The notes: generated from the letters alone by a model not told the origin. DNA of 17,429 nucleotides from Campylobacterales bacterium (GCA_019752775.1 JAIELU010000052.1:1-17429); one strand, 5' to 3'. Positions 1 to 8,279 are shown, counted from the first letter of the stretch. A program made the numbers and translations.

Positions 1-1790
1 GTGAATTTTACTGTTGGAACATCATATTTCACTGCAATATCTGCAATATCTTTTAACTCTTGTGGACTTGTAAGTCCTCCCCAAATCCTAGGAACGACAG
101 AATAAGTTCCATCTTTTTGAATATTTGCAAACATTCGGTCGTTTACTAAGGCACTTCTTCTATCATTTTTGTATTTATCATCGTTATATTTTACAAGTAA
201 ATAATAATTTATAGCAGGTCTGCATTTTGAACAACCATCGGCAGTTTTCCAATCTAAGTTTTTAAAAACATCATAAACAGTTTCAAATTCCCCATCATCA
301 ATAGTTTTTTTAATATCTTTATGTCCAAGTGTTGTACAAGAACAAATTCCTTCTTCTCTGGCTTTATATTCATCACCTAAAGTATTTATTAAAATTTGCT
401 CAACTAAACCTAAACATGAACCACATGAAGCTCCCGCTTTGGTACATGATTTTACATCGCTTAGAGATTTTAAATCTTTTTCTTTGATTGCTTTTACAAT
501 ATCGCCTTTACAAACTCCATTACACCCGCAAACTTCTTCATCATCGCTCATAGAGTTTATATCATTTCCACCATGACCGCTGTCACCTGAAAGTGCTGAT
601 TTTCCAAATAAGATTTTTGTTCTTAAATCTGAAATATCTGTATTTTCTTTTAGAAGTTTTAAATACCAAGAAGCATCGGCGGTATCGCCATAAAGTACAA
701 TTCCTATAATTTTATTCTCATAAATTACAAGTTTCTTGTAAATTCCAGCTTTTTCATCTAATAAAATTAAATCTTCGGTTGTAAGATCTCCTAAATAATC
801 TCCAGCAGAAAATAAATCAACGCCTGAAATTTTAAGTCTTGTTGATAAAGTTGAACCTTCATAACCATCTGTTATTTTGTCTGCTAAAACTTTTGCTAAA
901 ACTTTTGCTTGTTCATAAAGTGGGGCAACTAAACCATAAGTATTTCCATTGTGTTCAACACACTCTCCAATGGCAAAAATAGAGTCATCAGAAGTTTTTA
1001 GGAAATCATCAACAAGAATTCCTTTATTTGTAGAAAGTTCTGCATTTGTGGCTAAATTTGTATTTGGAATAATTCCCGTTGCAAAAACTACTAGATTTGA
1101 TTCAACACAAACACCATCTGTGAACTCTACTTTTTCAACAATTCCATCTCCTGAAATCTCTTTTATAGTTGTGTTTAGTTTAAATTCTATTCCGTATTTT
1201 TCAAGATTTTTTTGAAGTAATCTTCCTCCAGTTGAATCCAATTGTTGAGAAAGTATGCTTCCACTTCTGTGAACTAAAATAGTTTTTATTCCATGTTTTG
1301 CAATTCCATAAGCAGCCTCAAGCCCAAGTAATCCACCACCAACTACAACGGCAGTTTTATCTTTTCTAATAGTGCTAATGATTGCATCAACATGGGCTTT
1401 TGTTCTAAATGCGATTACATTTTCTAAGTCACTTCCTTTTGTTTTTGGAATAAAGGCAGTTGAACCTGTTGCTATTAGAAGTTTGTCGTAAGATTGGGTT
1501 TTTCCACTTTCACTTTTGATAGTTTTATTATTTTTATCAATAGATACAATTTTATCGCCTTTGTGTAAAGTGATATTATTTTGTTCATACCATGATTGGT
1601 GATTTATGATTGTATCTTCAAAAGTTTTTTCAGTTGAAAGTATATAAGATAACATGATTCTATTATAGTTTACATGTGGTTCTTCACCATAAATAGTTAT
1701 GTCATATTTATCTTTGTTTATTTCTAAAAGGTCTTCGATGGTTCGAAGTCCACTCATCCCATTTCCGATTACTACTAGTTTTTCTTTCAC
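1..1790 (-). CDS. nirB: Nitrite reductase [NAD(P)H] large subunit, N-terminal 596 residues (3' end outside window)
   Basis: Cytoplasmic siroheme enzyme that reduces nitrite to ammonium with NAD(P)H. I translated it by hand because it begins with GTG (1788-1790), preceded by AAAGGA at good spacing; the protein opens VKEKLVVIGNGMSGLRTIED. Seen: FAD-binding GNGMSG (residues 9-14), NAD-binding GGGLLG (151-156), the FAD-site 'IFAIGEC' (271-277), then a BFD-like [2Fe-2S] module with C421, C423, C456, C459, followed by a second similar CxC...CxxC set (C483, C485, C520, C523). After this comes the start of the nitrite/sulfite reductase ferredoxin-like half-domain ('VPRIWGGLTSP', 566-576). The catalytic siroheme/[4Fe-4S] domain, about 250 residues in the family, lies beyond base 1. 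Forms the nitrate assimilation set with nasA and narK on the same strand. Confident assignment; nirD is not in view. Confidence 0.93.
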   Translation of the reverse strand, partial: MKEKLVVIGNGMSGLRTIEDLLEINKDKYDITIYGEEPHVNYNRIMLSYILSTEKTFEDTIINHQSWYEQNNITLHKGDKIVSIDKNNKTIKSESGKTQSYDKLLIATGSTAFIPKTKGSDLENVIAFRTKAHVDAIISTIRKDKTAVVVGGGLLGLEAAYGIAKHGIKTILVHRSGSILSQQLDSTGGRLLQKNLEKYGIEFKLNTTIKEISGDGIVEKVEFTDGVCVESNLVVFATGIIPNTNLATNAELSTNKGILVDDFLKTSDDSIFAIGECVEHNGNTYGLVAPLYEQAKVLAKVLADKITDGYEGSTLSTRLKISGVDLFSAGDYLGDLTTEDLILLDEKAGIYKKLVIYENKIIGIVLYGDTADASWYLKLLKENTDISDLRTKILFGKSALSGDSGHGGNDINSMSDDEEVCGCNGVCKGDIVKAIKEKDLKSLSDVKSCTKAGASCGSCLGLVEQILINTLGDEYKAREEGICSCTTLGHKDIKKTIDDGEFETVYDVFKNLDWKTADGCSKCRPAINYYLLVKYNDDKYKNDRRSALVNDRMFANIQKDGTYSVVPRIWGGLTSPQELKDIADIAVKYDVPTVKF

Positions 1791-1855
1791 TTTGAATCCT
1801 TTAATCTCTGTTGATTAAATTATTCCATAAAGTTTTATTTTGTGATTAGAAAATA

Positions 1856-1872
1856 TGTATATAAAATATTCA
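1856..1872 (-). promoter_or_regulatory. 17-bp dyad operator upstream of nirB, with -10-like hexamer at 1819-1824
   Basis: The plus-strand sequence TGTATATAAAATATTCA is a near-perfect dyad (TGnATAT-N3-ATATnCA). The same 17 bases occur upstream of narK (13473-13489). It lies 66 bases upstream of the nirB GTG. Reading toward nirB, 31 bases separate it from AATAAT (1824-1819), a plausible -10; narK has the same 31-base separation. This position fits an activator or upstream operator site. The binding factor is unknown. Confidence 0.6.
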
Positions 1873-1974
1873 CTTTAACTTAACTTTTAATTAGAGTTAA
1901 AACTATATATTTATTATACTAACTAATTGGCTATTAAATCTTATTTTAATACTTAAAAATACATTAATAATTAA

Positions 1975-1988
1975 TTGACTCAAATCAA
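1975..1988. promoter_or_regulatory. FNR/CRP-family-like box upstream of the chemotaxis gene
   Basis: TTGACTCAAATCAA matches the FNR consensus TTGAT-N4-ATCAA with one substitution. It ends 34 bases before the TATAAT at 2023-2028 of the chemotaxis operon, so its centre would be near -53 from the expected start of transcription. The same gap also serves nirB in the other direction. The match is sequence-only; an AT-rich genome yields some such boxes by chance. Confidence 0.35.
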
Positions 1989-2022
1989 GACAATTATTAT
2001 CCTATTTAAATATACTTCCTAA

Positions 2023-2028
2023 TATAAT
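2023..2028 (+). promoter_or_regulatory. Probable -10 box (TATAAT) of the MCP/globin-EAL operon
   Basis: A perfect TATAAT sits 15 bases before the start codon at 2044, with the ribosome binding site AAAGGA (2034-2039) between. No clear -35 is visible, which is usual for Campylobacterota housekeeping promoters. Confidence 0.45.
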
Positions 2029-2043
2029 TAATAAAGGATAAAT

Positions 2044-3453
2044 ATGTTTAATTTAAAATCATTGTATTTAAGAATGACAATCGTTCATTACATAGGAATA
2101 ATAATACTTCCTTTGAATGCGTTTTTATTTACTTCAAATAGTATTGCTCAAATAGTTCAAGTAGTTATTGCACTTGCACTTATTATTCATGAGTTAGATG
2201 AGAGAAAAAATGGAAAATTATTATCACAAGAATTAGTAAAATTTCTTAAAAATATGGATAATAAAAATGTTAGTTTAGAAATAAATACTTCAATGGCAAG
2301 TGAATATTCACAAATAAAAGATGTAATAGATCAAAGAGAAGTAGGATTATTAAAAAAAGAAAATGAAGAATTACTTTTAATTCAAGAAGCAAAAATGGTA
2401 ATGGATAAGATAAAACATGGTCTTTACTCAGATATTATAACTTCAACGACTTCAAACAAATCTCTTGAAGAGTTTAAACAAGGTGTTAATGAAATGATAG
2501 TTGAGACAAGAGGACATTTTTCAAATGTAAATAATATTTTAAATGAATACACAAATTATGATTATAGAAATGAATTAAAACTTGAGGGTATTACAAAAGA
2601 GGGCGAATTTAAACTTTTAGTGGATTCTGTTAATAAATTAAAAAATGCCATTACTCAAATGTTATTGGAAAATAAAACAAATGGAGTTGCTCTTCAAAAC
2701 ACATCTGAAGTTTTATTAAATAATGTAGATAAACTTAACCAATCTTCAAATGAAGCAGCACAGAGTTTAAGAAATACATCAAGTGTTTTAGAAAAAATTA
2801 CTCAAAATGTAGATAAAACTTCAGCGCAAACAAAACAAATGTCAAATCTTGCAAATGCTGTAACGGTTTCTGCAACTGATGGTTTAAATTTAGCTTTTAA
2901 AACAACAACAGCAATGGATGAAATAAATGAAAAAGTAAGTGCAATAAATGAATCTATCACAATTATTGATCAAATTGCATTCCAAACAAATATATTATCT
3001 TTAAATGCAGCCGTAGAAGCAGCAACCGCTGGTGAAGCTGGAAAGGGATTTGCAGTAGTTGCACAAGAAGTTAGAAATCTTGCAAATAGTAGTACACAAG
3101 CTGCACGTGAGATTAAAAATCTTGTTGAATCTGCAAATATAAAAGCAAATGAAGGTAAGACTATCGCTAATAATATGATAGAAGGTTATACTACTTTAAA
3201 CAGTGATATTAATAAAACTATTGAATTAATAGGTGATGTCTCAAGTGCTTCAAAAGAGCAACAAATAGGAATTATACAAATAAACGATGCAATAAATATA
3301 CTTGAAAAACAAGTTGAAGCAAATGCTGAGGTTTCTTCACAAGCTAATAATATTGCAGTTAAAACATCAAATATTGCTAATAAAATTGTAGATAATGCTA
3401 ATCAAAAAGAGTTTGAAGGAAAAGATAGTATTAATTGTAAAAGATGTAATTAA
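2044..3453 (+). CDS. Methyl-accepting chemotaxis protein, membrane hairpin anchor without a periplasmic sensor domain
   Basis: Chemoreceptor signalling to the CheW/CheA kinase array. Seen in 469 residues: two membrane segments (about 12-30 and 33-49) joined by only a few residues, so there is no periplasmic ligand-binding domain; a charged cytoplasmic region with a HAMP-like or helical linker (about 110-205); and the long coiled-coil signalling domain with the invariant hairpin tip around 308-348 (IDQIAFQTNILSLNAAVEAA at its start, then the GKGFAVVAQEVRNLA stretch). The stimulus is therefore internal or delivered by a partner. The C-terminus ends in CKRC (465-468) plus one Asn, an unusual CxxC tail, instead of a CheR/CheB-tethering pentapeptide. 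The globin-EAL gene follows 23 bases downstream and is probably cotranscribed. Start supported by AAAGGA five bases before the ATG. Family assignment is secure; the ligand is not known. Confidence 0.93.
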   Translation: MFNLKSLYLRMTIVHYIGIIILPLNAFLFTSNSIAQIVQVVIALALIIHELDERKNGKLLSQELVKFLKNMDNKNVSLEINTSMASEYSQIKDVIDQREVGLLKKENEELLLIQEAKMVMDKIKHGLYSDIITSTTSNKSLEEFKQGVNEMIVETRGHFSNVNNILNEYTNYDYRNELKLEGITKEGEFKLLVDSVNKLKNAITQMLLENKTNGVALQNTSEVLLNNVDKLNQSSNEAAQSLRNTSSVLEKITQNVDKTSAQTKQMSNLANAVTVSATDGLNLAFKTTTAMDEINEKVSAINESITIIDQIAFQTNILSLNAAVEAATAGEAGKGFAVVAQEVRNLANSSTQAAREIKNLVESANIKANEGKTIANNMIEGYTTLNSDINKTIELIGDVSSASKEQQIGIIQINDAINILEKQVEANAEVSSQANNIAVKTSNIANKIVDNANQKEFEGKDSINCKRCN

Positions 3454-3476
3454 TATAATAATGAAAAGAGAAAATT

Positions 3477-4709
3477 ATGGATTTAAACTATAAAGAAATA
3501 AGTAATTTAAATGAAAGAAATTATAAAAAATTATTAAAAAATTACAAATTTAACCAAGAAGATGCTACTTCTTTAAAAAGCTTAAAAAATATGGCAATTA
3601 ATTACTCAAAAGAGTTATTAGATGGATTTTATGAGTTTATTTTTGAATTTGACCATGCCAAAATGTTTTTACATAATAAAGAAATTTTAACACGACATGA
3701 AAGAGGAATAAAAAATTGGTATTTGAATCTTTTTTGTGGTTTATATGATGAAAGTTATTTTGAAAAGCTAAATATTATTAGTGAAATTCATGTTCGTATT
3801 GGTTTACCTGCACATTATGTAAATGCTGCATTTAGTTATGTTCGAGGTTTTTTAAAAAAGGTTTTAATAAAAGAAAAAAAATATGAATTTTTATCTTCAG
3901 TTGATAAAATAATAGATATTAATCTGGATATTTTAACTATTGCATATAGAGAAGAAGAACAAAGTAAACTCGTAGATAATATTGTTTTTTTAAAAAATGT
4001 AGTGGATAGTTCAAATATAGAACCTTATTTTCAAGCAATTTATGATGCAAAAACTATGGAAATAAATAAATATGAATCTTTGATGAGATTAATTGATCCA
4101 AAAACTAAAGAGGTGTTTTCTGTATTTCCTTTTTTGCAAACGGCTAAAAAAATAAAATCTTATGAAAAAATGATGACGATAATGCTTTCAAAAACATTTA
4201 AAACTTTTTGTCATTTAGATATTGAGTTTAGTATAAATCTATGTTATGAAGATATTTCAAATGAATCATTTCGGAATTTTATTTATGAAAAAATTTCTAG
4301 TTGTAGTAAACCAAAAAATATTATTTTTGAAATACTAGAATCAGATTTTATAGAAGATTTTAATATAGTAAAAGATTTTGCTACACATGTTAGAACTTTT
4401 GGCTGTAAAATTGCCATAGATGATTTTGGAAGTGGATATTCAAGTATGGAAAATATTTTAAAATTAAACCCAGAAATTATCAAAATAGATGGTTCTTTAA
4501 TAAAAAATATTGATATTTCACAAGAATCAAAAACAATTGTTAAAAATATTGTAAATATGGCAAAAGAATTAAATGCAAAAACCGTTGCTGAATATGTTCA
4601 CTCAAAAGAGGTTTTTGATATTGTAAAGATCTTGGATGTTGACTATTTACAAGGGTTTTATTTGGCGGAGCCTATTGAAGATTTTGTTGATACTTTTTTC
4701 TTTCAGTAA
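3477..4709 (+). CDS. Globin-coupled sensor fused to an EAL c-di-GMP phosphodiesterase
   Basis: Predicted cytoplasmic heme sensor controlling c-di-GMP hydrolysis to pGpG. Residues about 10-160 match the globin-coupled sensor/protoglobin fold: 'W...LFCGLYDESY' (81-94) and 'EIHVRIGLPAHYV' (103-115), where H105 is the expected proximal heme ligand, as in HemAT-type sensors. The EAL domain (about 180-405) keeps every residue I would look for: E200 (ESLMR), N254, E285, D315-D316 (DDFGSGYS), K336 (IKIDGS), E372 (AEY) and Q392 (QGFYLAEP), so it should be catalytic. There is no GGDEF domain. It follows the chemotaxis gene by 23 bases, with AAGAG six bases before the ATG, suggesting an operon in which O2 or NO is read by the globin. 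The heme ligand and direction of control are inference. Confidence 0.88.
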   Translation: MDLNYKEISNLNERNYKKLLKNYKFNQEDATSLKSLKNMAINYSKELLDGFYEFIFEFDHAKMFLHNKEILTRHERGIKNWYLNLFCGLYDESYFEKLNIISEIHVRIGLPAHYVNAAFSYVRGFLKKVLIKEKKYEFLSSVDKIIDINLDILTIAYREEEQSKLVDNIVFLKNVVDSSNIEPYFQAIYDAKTMEINKYESLMRLIDPKTKEVFSVFPFLQTAKKIKSYEKMMTIMLSKTFKTFCHLDIEFSINLCYEDISNESFRNFIYEKISSCSKPKNIIFEILESDFIEDFNIVKDFATHVRTFGCKIAIDDFGSGYSSMENILKLNPEIIKIDGSLIKNIDISQESKTIVKNIVNMAKELNAKTVAEYVHSKEVFDIVKILDVDYLQGFYLAEPIEDFVDTFFFQ

Positions 4710-4760
4710 ATGAATATTAATTTTAAAAATAAGTTCATAGATAATAATATTCTAATTAGT

Positions 4761-4766
4761 TATAAT
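4761..4766 (+). promoter_or_regulatory. Probable -10 box (TATAAT) of the SEFIR gene
   Basis: Perfect TATAAT in the 90-base gap after the globin-EAL gene, 33 bases before the ATG at 4800; AAGG (4787-4790) is the ribosome binding site. It suggests that the SEFIR gene has its own promoter and is not simply the third gene of the chemotaxis operon. Confidence 0.45.
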
Positions 4767-4799
4767 ATTTTATAGATTTAAGATGTAAGGTAGAATCAA

Positions 4800-6245
4800 A
4801 TGGAAAATCCTAAATTATTTATTTCATATAGTTGGAGTAGCCCAGAACATGAAGAATGGGTTATTCAACTTGCAGAAGAGTTAGTTGAAAATGGAATAGA
4901 TGTAAAACTTGATAAATGGGATTTAAAAGAAGGAAATGATGCTTATGTTTTTATGGAAAGTATGGTTACAGATAATGAGATTAAAAAAGTCATTGTTGTT
5001 TGTGATAAAGTTTATAGCCAAAAAGCTGATAAAAGAACTGGTGGTGCAGGTACAGAAGCACAAATAATTTCGCAAAAAGTTTATGAGCAAGTTGACCAAA
5101 ATAAATTTATTGCTGTAATTAAAGAGAAAGATGAAAATGAAAAAGCTTACACACCAGTTTTTTTTAAATCAAGAATATATATTGACCTTAGTGATAATGA
5201 TTTGTATGCAAAGAATTTTGAACAACTATTAAGATGGGTATATGATAAACCAATGTATGTTAAACCTGAATTAGGTAAAAAACCTTCTTTTCTCTCGGAT
5301 GAAACTCATATATCATTAGGAACCAGTTCAAAATTTAAAAGGGCAATAGATGCAATTAGAAATGGAAAATCTTTTGCAAAGGGAGCCCTTCAAGAATATT
5401 TTGATACTTTTATTGAAAATTTAGAAAAATTTAGAATCATGAAAAACAATAACGAAATTGATTTTGATGAAAGAATAATTAAAAATATTGAGGAGTTTAT
5501 TCCTTATAGAAATGAAGTAATCGAATTATTTTTAGCAATAGCCCAATATAGCGATACTAAAGAAACACATCATCAAGTACATGATTTTTTTGAAAATATT
5601 TTACCATATACTGAACGTCCAGAAGATATAAGTCAATATCATACCTTTGATTTTGATAATTATAAATTTATACTACAAGAGTTATTTTTATATGCAATAG
5701 CAAGTTTATTAAAGTATGAATGTTTTGAAGCTGTCTCAACTTTAATAAATCAAGCTTATTATAATAAAACAGATAATAATTTCAATCAAAATTCTATGAT
5801 AAATTTTTCTAAATTCGGAAGTTATTGTCAGTCATTAGAATATAGAAAAGAAAGATTGAAGTTAAACAGATTATCTCTAAAATCTGATTTATTTAAAGAA
5901 AGAACTGAAGGAATAGGAATAAAATTTGAACAACTTATGCAAGCAGATTTTATCTTATATTTAAGAAGCTCTATTAATTATCTAGTTTATAGTGATTTAC
6001 GTTGGTATCCAGATACTTTATTATATGCTAGAAATAGATATAAACCATTTGAATTATTTGCAAGAGCTCAATCAAAAGATTATATGTCAAAACTCAATAT
6101 TTTATTTAATTTGGATGATAAAAATAAATTTAACGATTTAGTTAAAAACATTATAAAAAATAATTTTGTTCCAAGTTGGGATTATGATTCTCTTCCACTA
6201 GAAACATTAATGAATTTGAAGAACTTATATACAAAAGGGATATAA
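4800..6245 (+). CDS. SEFIR-domain protein, candidate single-gene anti-phage effector
   Basis: The N-terminal ~150 residues form a SEFIR (TIR-like) domain: FISYSW (7-12), 'VKLDKWDLKEGND' (35-47), a core strand VIVVCDKVYSQKAD (64-77), the family's GGxGxE motif as GGAGTE (81-86) and 'RIYIDL' (125-130). E86 is the natural candidate for the catalytic glutamate of TIR-type NAD hydrolysis. Residues about 175-481 form a second, mostly helical domain of no family I can name, rich in aromatics, with a notable stretch 'RWYPDTLLYARNRYKPFELF' (401-420). A SEFIR protein from Bacillus has been reported as a one-gene defence system that depletes NAD; equivalence here is inference. No signal peptide or membrane segment. 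No phage, transposon or second defence gene adjoins it. It is convergent with nasA. SEFIR is confident; defence role moderate. Confidence 0.82.
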   Translation: MENPKLFISYSWSSPEHEEWVIQLAEELVENGIDVKLDKWDLKEGNDAYVFMESMVTDNEIKKVIVVCDKVYSQKADKRTGGAGTEAQIISQKVYEQVDQNKFIAVIKEKDENEKAYTPVFFKSRIYIDLSDNDLYAKNFEQLLRWVYDKPMYVKPELGKKPSFLSDETHISLGTSSKFKRAIDAIRNGKSFAKGALQEYFDTFIENLEKFRIMKNNNEIDFDERIIKNIEEFIPYRNEVIELFLAIAQYSDTKETHHQVHDFFENILPYTERPEDISQYHTFDFDNYKFILQELFLYAIASLLKYECFEAVSTLINQAYYNKTDNNFNQNSMINFSKFGSYCQSLEYRKERLKLNRLSLKSDLFKERTEGIGIKFEQLMQADFILYLRSSINYLVYSDLRWYPDTLLYARNRYKPFELFARAQSKDYMSKLNILFNLDDKNKFNDLVKNIIKNNFVPSWDYDSLPLETLMNLKNLYTKGI

Positions 6246-6264
6246 AAAGAGTTATCTTTTTATA
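6241..6264. terminator. Bidirectional hairpin between the convergent SEFIR and nasA genes
   Basis: TATAAAAAGA (6241-6250) and TCTTTTTATA (6255-6264) form a perfect 10-bp stem with a GTTA loop. The stem includes the SEFIR stop codon (6243-6245) and ends four bases before the nasA stop (6269-6271). The stem is AT-only apart from one pair, so termination may be weak. Confidence 0.5.
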
Positions 6265-6268
6265 TCTT

Positions 6269-8257
6269 TCAAATCCTCTCAACCCTAACAGCACTATGAT
6301 TATAATCAGGTTGCAGTGAATCTTTATCGTATAAATCATGTGTTAGGTAGTTTATATCTCTATTACTTATTGGCATGAAAATTGTGTCGATTCTTATATC
6401 TTGCGTTAAAATAGCTTTTGATTCTATCTCTCCTCTTATTGATGAGATTTTTATTGTATCTCCATCTTGGATTCCAAACTGTTTTGCATTTGTTGGGTGT
6501 ATTTCACAAAAATTTAACTCTTTATATTTTAGTAGAGTTCTTGGAAGATTTGTTTTTGTTCCACTATGCCATTGGTCTCTTGTTCTTCCTGTTAATAGAG
6601 TCAGGGGATATTTTAGGTTTGTTTTTTCACTTAGGAGTTTATTTTCTACAAAAAATAGGTTTGCTCTTTTATCTTTTGTTAGAAATTCTCTATTTTCTCT
6701 GATTTTTTCACCCCAAATAAATGGTTCCTTTGAAAGATTATCATAAGAAGCTTCATAGATATTTAGGTGTGGATTTAGTTTTGTCATCTCTTGATACTCT
6801 TCAAAAATCTCTTTTGTTGATGTAAAATTAAAGGCTTCTTTATATCCTAATCTTTGAGCTATAAGCTGGAAAATTTCCCAATCAGGAAGACAATCAATTG
6901 AAGTTCTTGTTAGTTTTTCTTGTTTTGTGATTGTTCGGTCAAGATTTGTTTGAGTTCCTTCTTTTTCTCCCCATGGAGCTGCTGGTAGTCTGATGTGAGC
7001 AAAATTTGCACTCTCGCTATTTTCATAGGCATTTATTTCCACAACCATTGGGATTTTTTTCATTAGCGCTTCCATCTTATTTCTATTTGGAAGATGATAA
7101 ATTGGGTCTGTGTGGCAGATAATCAAAACATCAAGATTTGCTTCAAGCATTTGAGTGGCAGTAAGTCCTGGAATATTTGAAACTTTTGTAGTTTTCCAAA
7201 ACTCTTTTACTTTATCAACTGACTCTTTTTCAAATCCTAAATGAACCGCAAGCATTGTTGAAAGTCCACCAACTTCCCGTCCTCCCATTGCATTTGGTTG
7301 ACCAGTTAGTGAAAATGGTCCATTTCCTTTAGTAAATATTTTTCCAGTTAAAAGGTGAGTATTTATGATTGAAAGATTTTTATCAACACCTTGAGATGAT
7401 TGATTTATTCCCATTGTCCATGCTGTTATGATATTTTCATTCTCTTTATGCATTTGCCAAAACTCTTCGAATTGTTCGGCACTTAAACCTGTTCTTTTTA
7501 GCATTTTTGTAACGGGAACTCTTTTGAATTTGTTTTTTAGTAACTCATAGTTATTAACTTTTTCTTCTATGAATTTTTCATCAACTAAACCCTCATCGAT
7601 AATTCTTTTTGAAACAAGATTAAAAAAGTCAATATCACTTCCTGGTTTTATTGGCAGAAATAAATCAGCTATTTTTGCAGTATCTGTAAATCGTGGGTCA
7701 ATTACTATGATTTTTAAACCTTGTTTTTTTGCAGTTTTGATTCTATTGTGAAAAACCACGTGAGCTTCTGCTGTATTTGCACCAACTAAAATAAGTAAAT
7801 TAGCATCGTGGACATCATTCATTCGAACAGGAACATAATCAGCTCCTAAAGAATTTTTATATGCAACAACAGCACTTGACATACAAGTTCGGCTGTTTGT
7901 ATCTACATTATTAGTTCCAATAAAACCTTTCATTAGTTTATTGGCAATATAATAATCTTCTGTTAAAAGCTGACCTGATAGATAAAATCCTACTTTTTCT
8001 TTTGGAGAAATTGCAATTTTTGTAGCAATTTTACTTATTGCATTGCTCCAAGTTGTTTCTTTGAACTCTTGTGTTAAATCATCTCTTACTTTTGGTCTTA
8101 ATAATCTTGAAGGCGTTTGAATACTAATAAGTTCAGATATTCCTTTTGAACAAAGTTTTCCCTCATTTGTGGGGTAAACAATATCCCCCATTAATTTATT
8201 TTCTTCAAATTCTAATCCGCATCCAACTCCACAATAACCGCAAACTGACTTAATCAT
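6269..8257 (-). CDS. nasA: Assimilatory nitrate reductase catalytic subunit (molybdopterin, [4Fe-4S])
   Basis: Reduces nitrate to nitrite in the cytoplasm. The N-terminal [4Fe-4S] ligands are C6, C9, C13 and C36 (VCGYCGVGC...LCSKG); the molybdenum-ligating cysteine is C125 in NSRTCMSSAV. Further NasA-type signatures: 'WTMGINQSSQGVDK', 'GPFSLTGQPNAMGGREVGG', 'WGEKEGTQTNLDR' and 'TGRTRDQWHSGTKT' in the C-terminal molybdopterin-binding domain. At 662 residues it stops after that domain and lacks the C-terminal BFD-like [2Fe-2S] extension of many longer NasA proteins, so electrons must come from a separate ferredoxin/flavodoxin or reductase. No Tat signal is present, which separates it from periplasmic NapA. 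ATG at 8257 follows AGGA by seven bases. It is convergent with the SEFIR gene and divergent from the REC-EAL gene. Formate dehydrogenase is the main alternative but lacks these motifs. Confidence 0.92.
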   Translation of the reverse strand: MIKSVCGYCGVGCGLEFEENKLMGDIVYPTNEGKLCSKGISELISIQTPSRLLRPKVRDDLTQEFKETTWSNAISKIATKIAISPKEKVGFYLSGQLLTEDYYIANKLMKGFIGTNNVDTNSRTCMSSAVVAYKNSLGADYVPVRMNDVHDANLLILVGANTAEAHVVFHNRIKTAKKQGLKIIVIDPRFTDTAKIADLFLPIKPGSDIDFFNLVSKRIIDEGLVDEKFIEEKVNNYELLKNKFKRVPVTKMLKRTGLSAEQFEEFWQMHKENENIITAWTMGINQSSQGVDKNLSIINTHLLTGKIFTKGNGPFSLTGQPNAMGGREVGGLSTMLAVHLGFEKESVDKVKEFWKTTKVSNIPGLTATQMLEANLDVLIICHTDPIYHLPNRNKMEALMKKIPMVVEINAYENSESANFAHIRLPAAPWGEKEGTQTNLDRTITKQEKLTRTSIDCLPDWEIFQLIAQRLGYKEAFNFTSTKEIFEEYQEMTKLNPHLNIYEASYDNLSKEPFIWGEKIRENREFLTKDKRANLFFVENKLLSEKTNLKYPLTLLTGRTRDQWHSGTKTNLPRTLLKYKELNFCEIHPTNAKQFGIQDGDTIKISSIRGEIESKAILTQDIRIDTIFMPISNRDINYLTHDLYDKDSLQPDYNHSAVRVERI

Positions 8258-8279
8258 AGTATTTTCCTATTTGTAATAA

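Noticed and set aside
949..1215. Plus-strand open frame of 88 codons inside nirB
   Set aside because: It is antisense to well-conserved NirB sequence, has no ribosome binding site and a composition typical of a shadow frame.
1874..1901. TTTAACT/AGTTAAA inverted pair between nirB and the chemoreceptor, considered as an NssR-type site
   Set aside because: The spacing (14 bases) does not fit TTAAC-N4-GTTAA, and such words are common in AT-rich DNA.
4712..4752. Inverted repeat GAATATTA/TAATATTC after the globin-EAL gene, considered as a terminator
   Set aside because: Eight-base AT arms with a 25-base loop and no good T-run; not supportable as a terminator or operator.
6375..6746. Plus-strand open frames overlapping the nasA C-terminal region (also 6418-6702 and 7569-7751)
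   Set aside because: All lie antisense to clear molybdopterin-binding domain motifs; no initiation signals.
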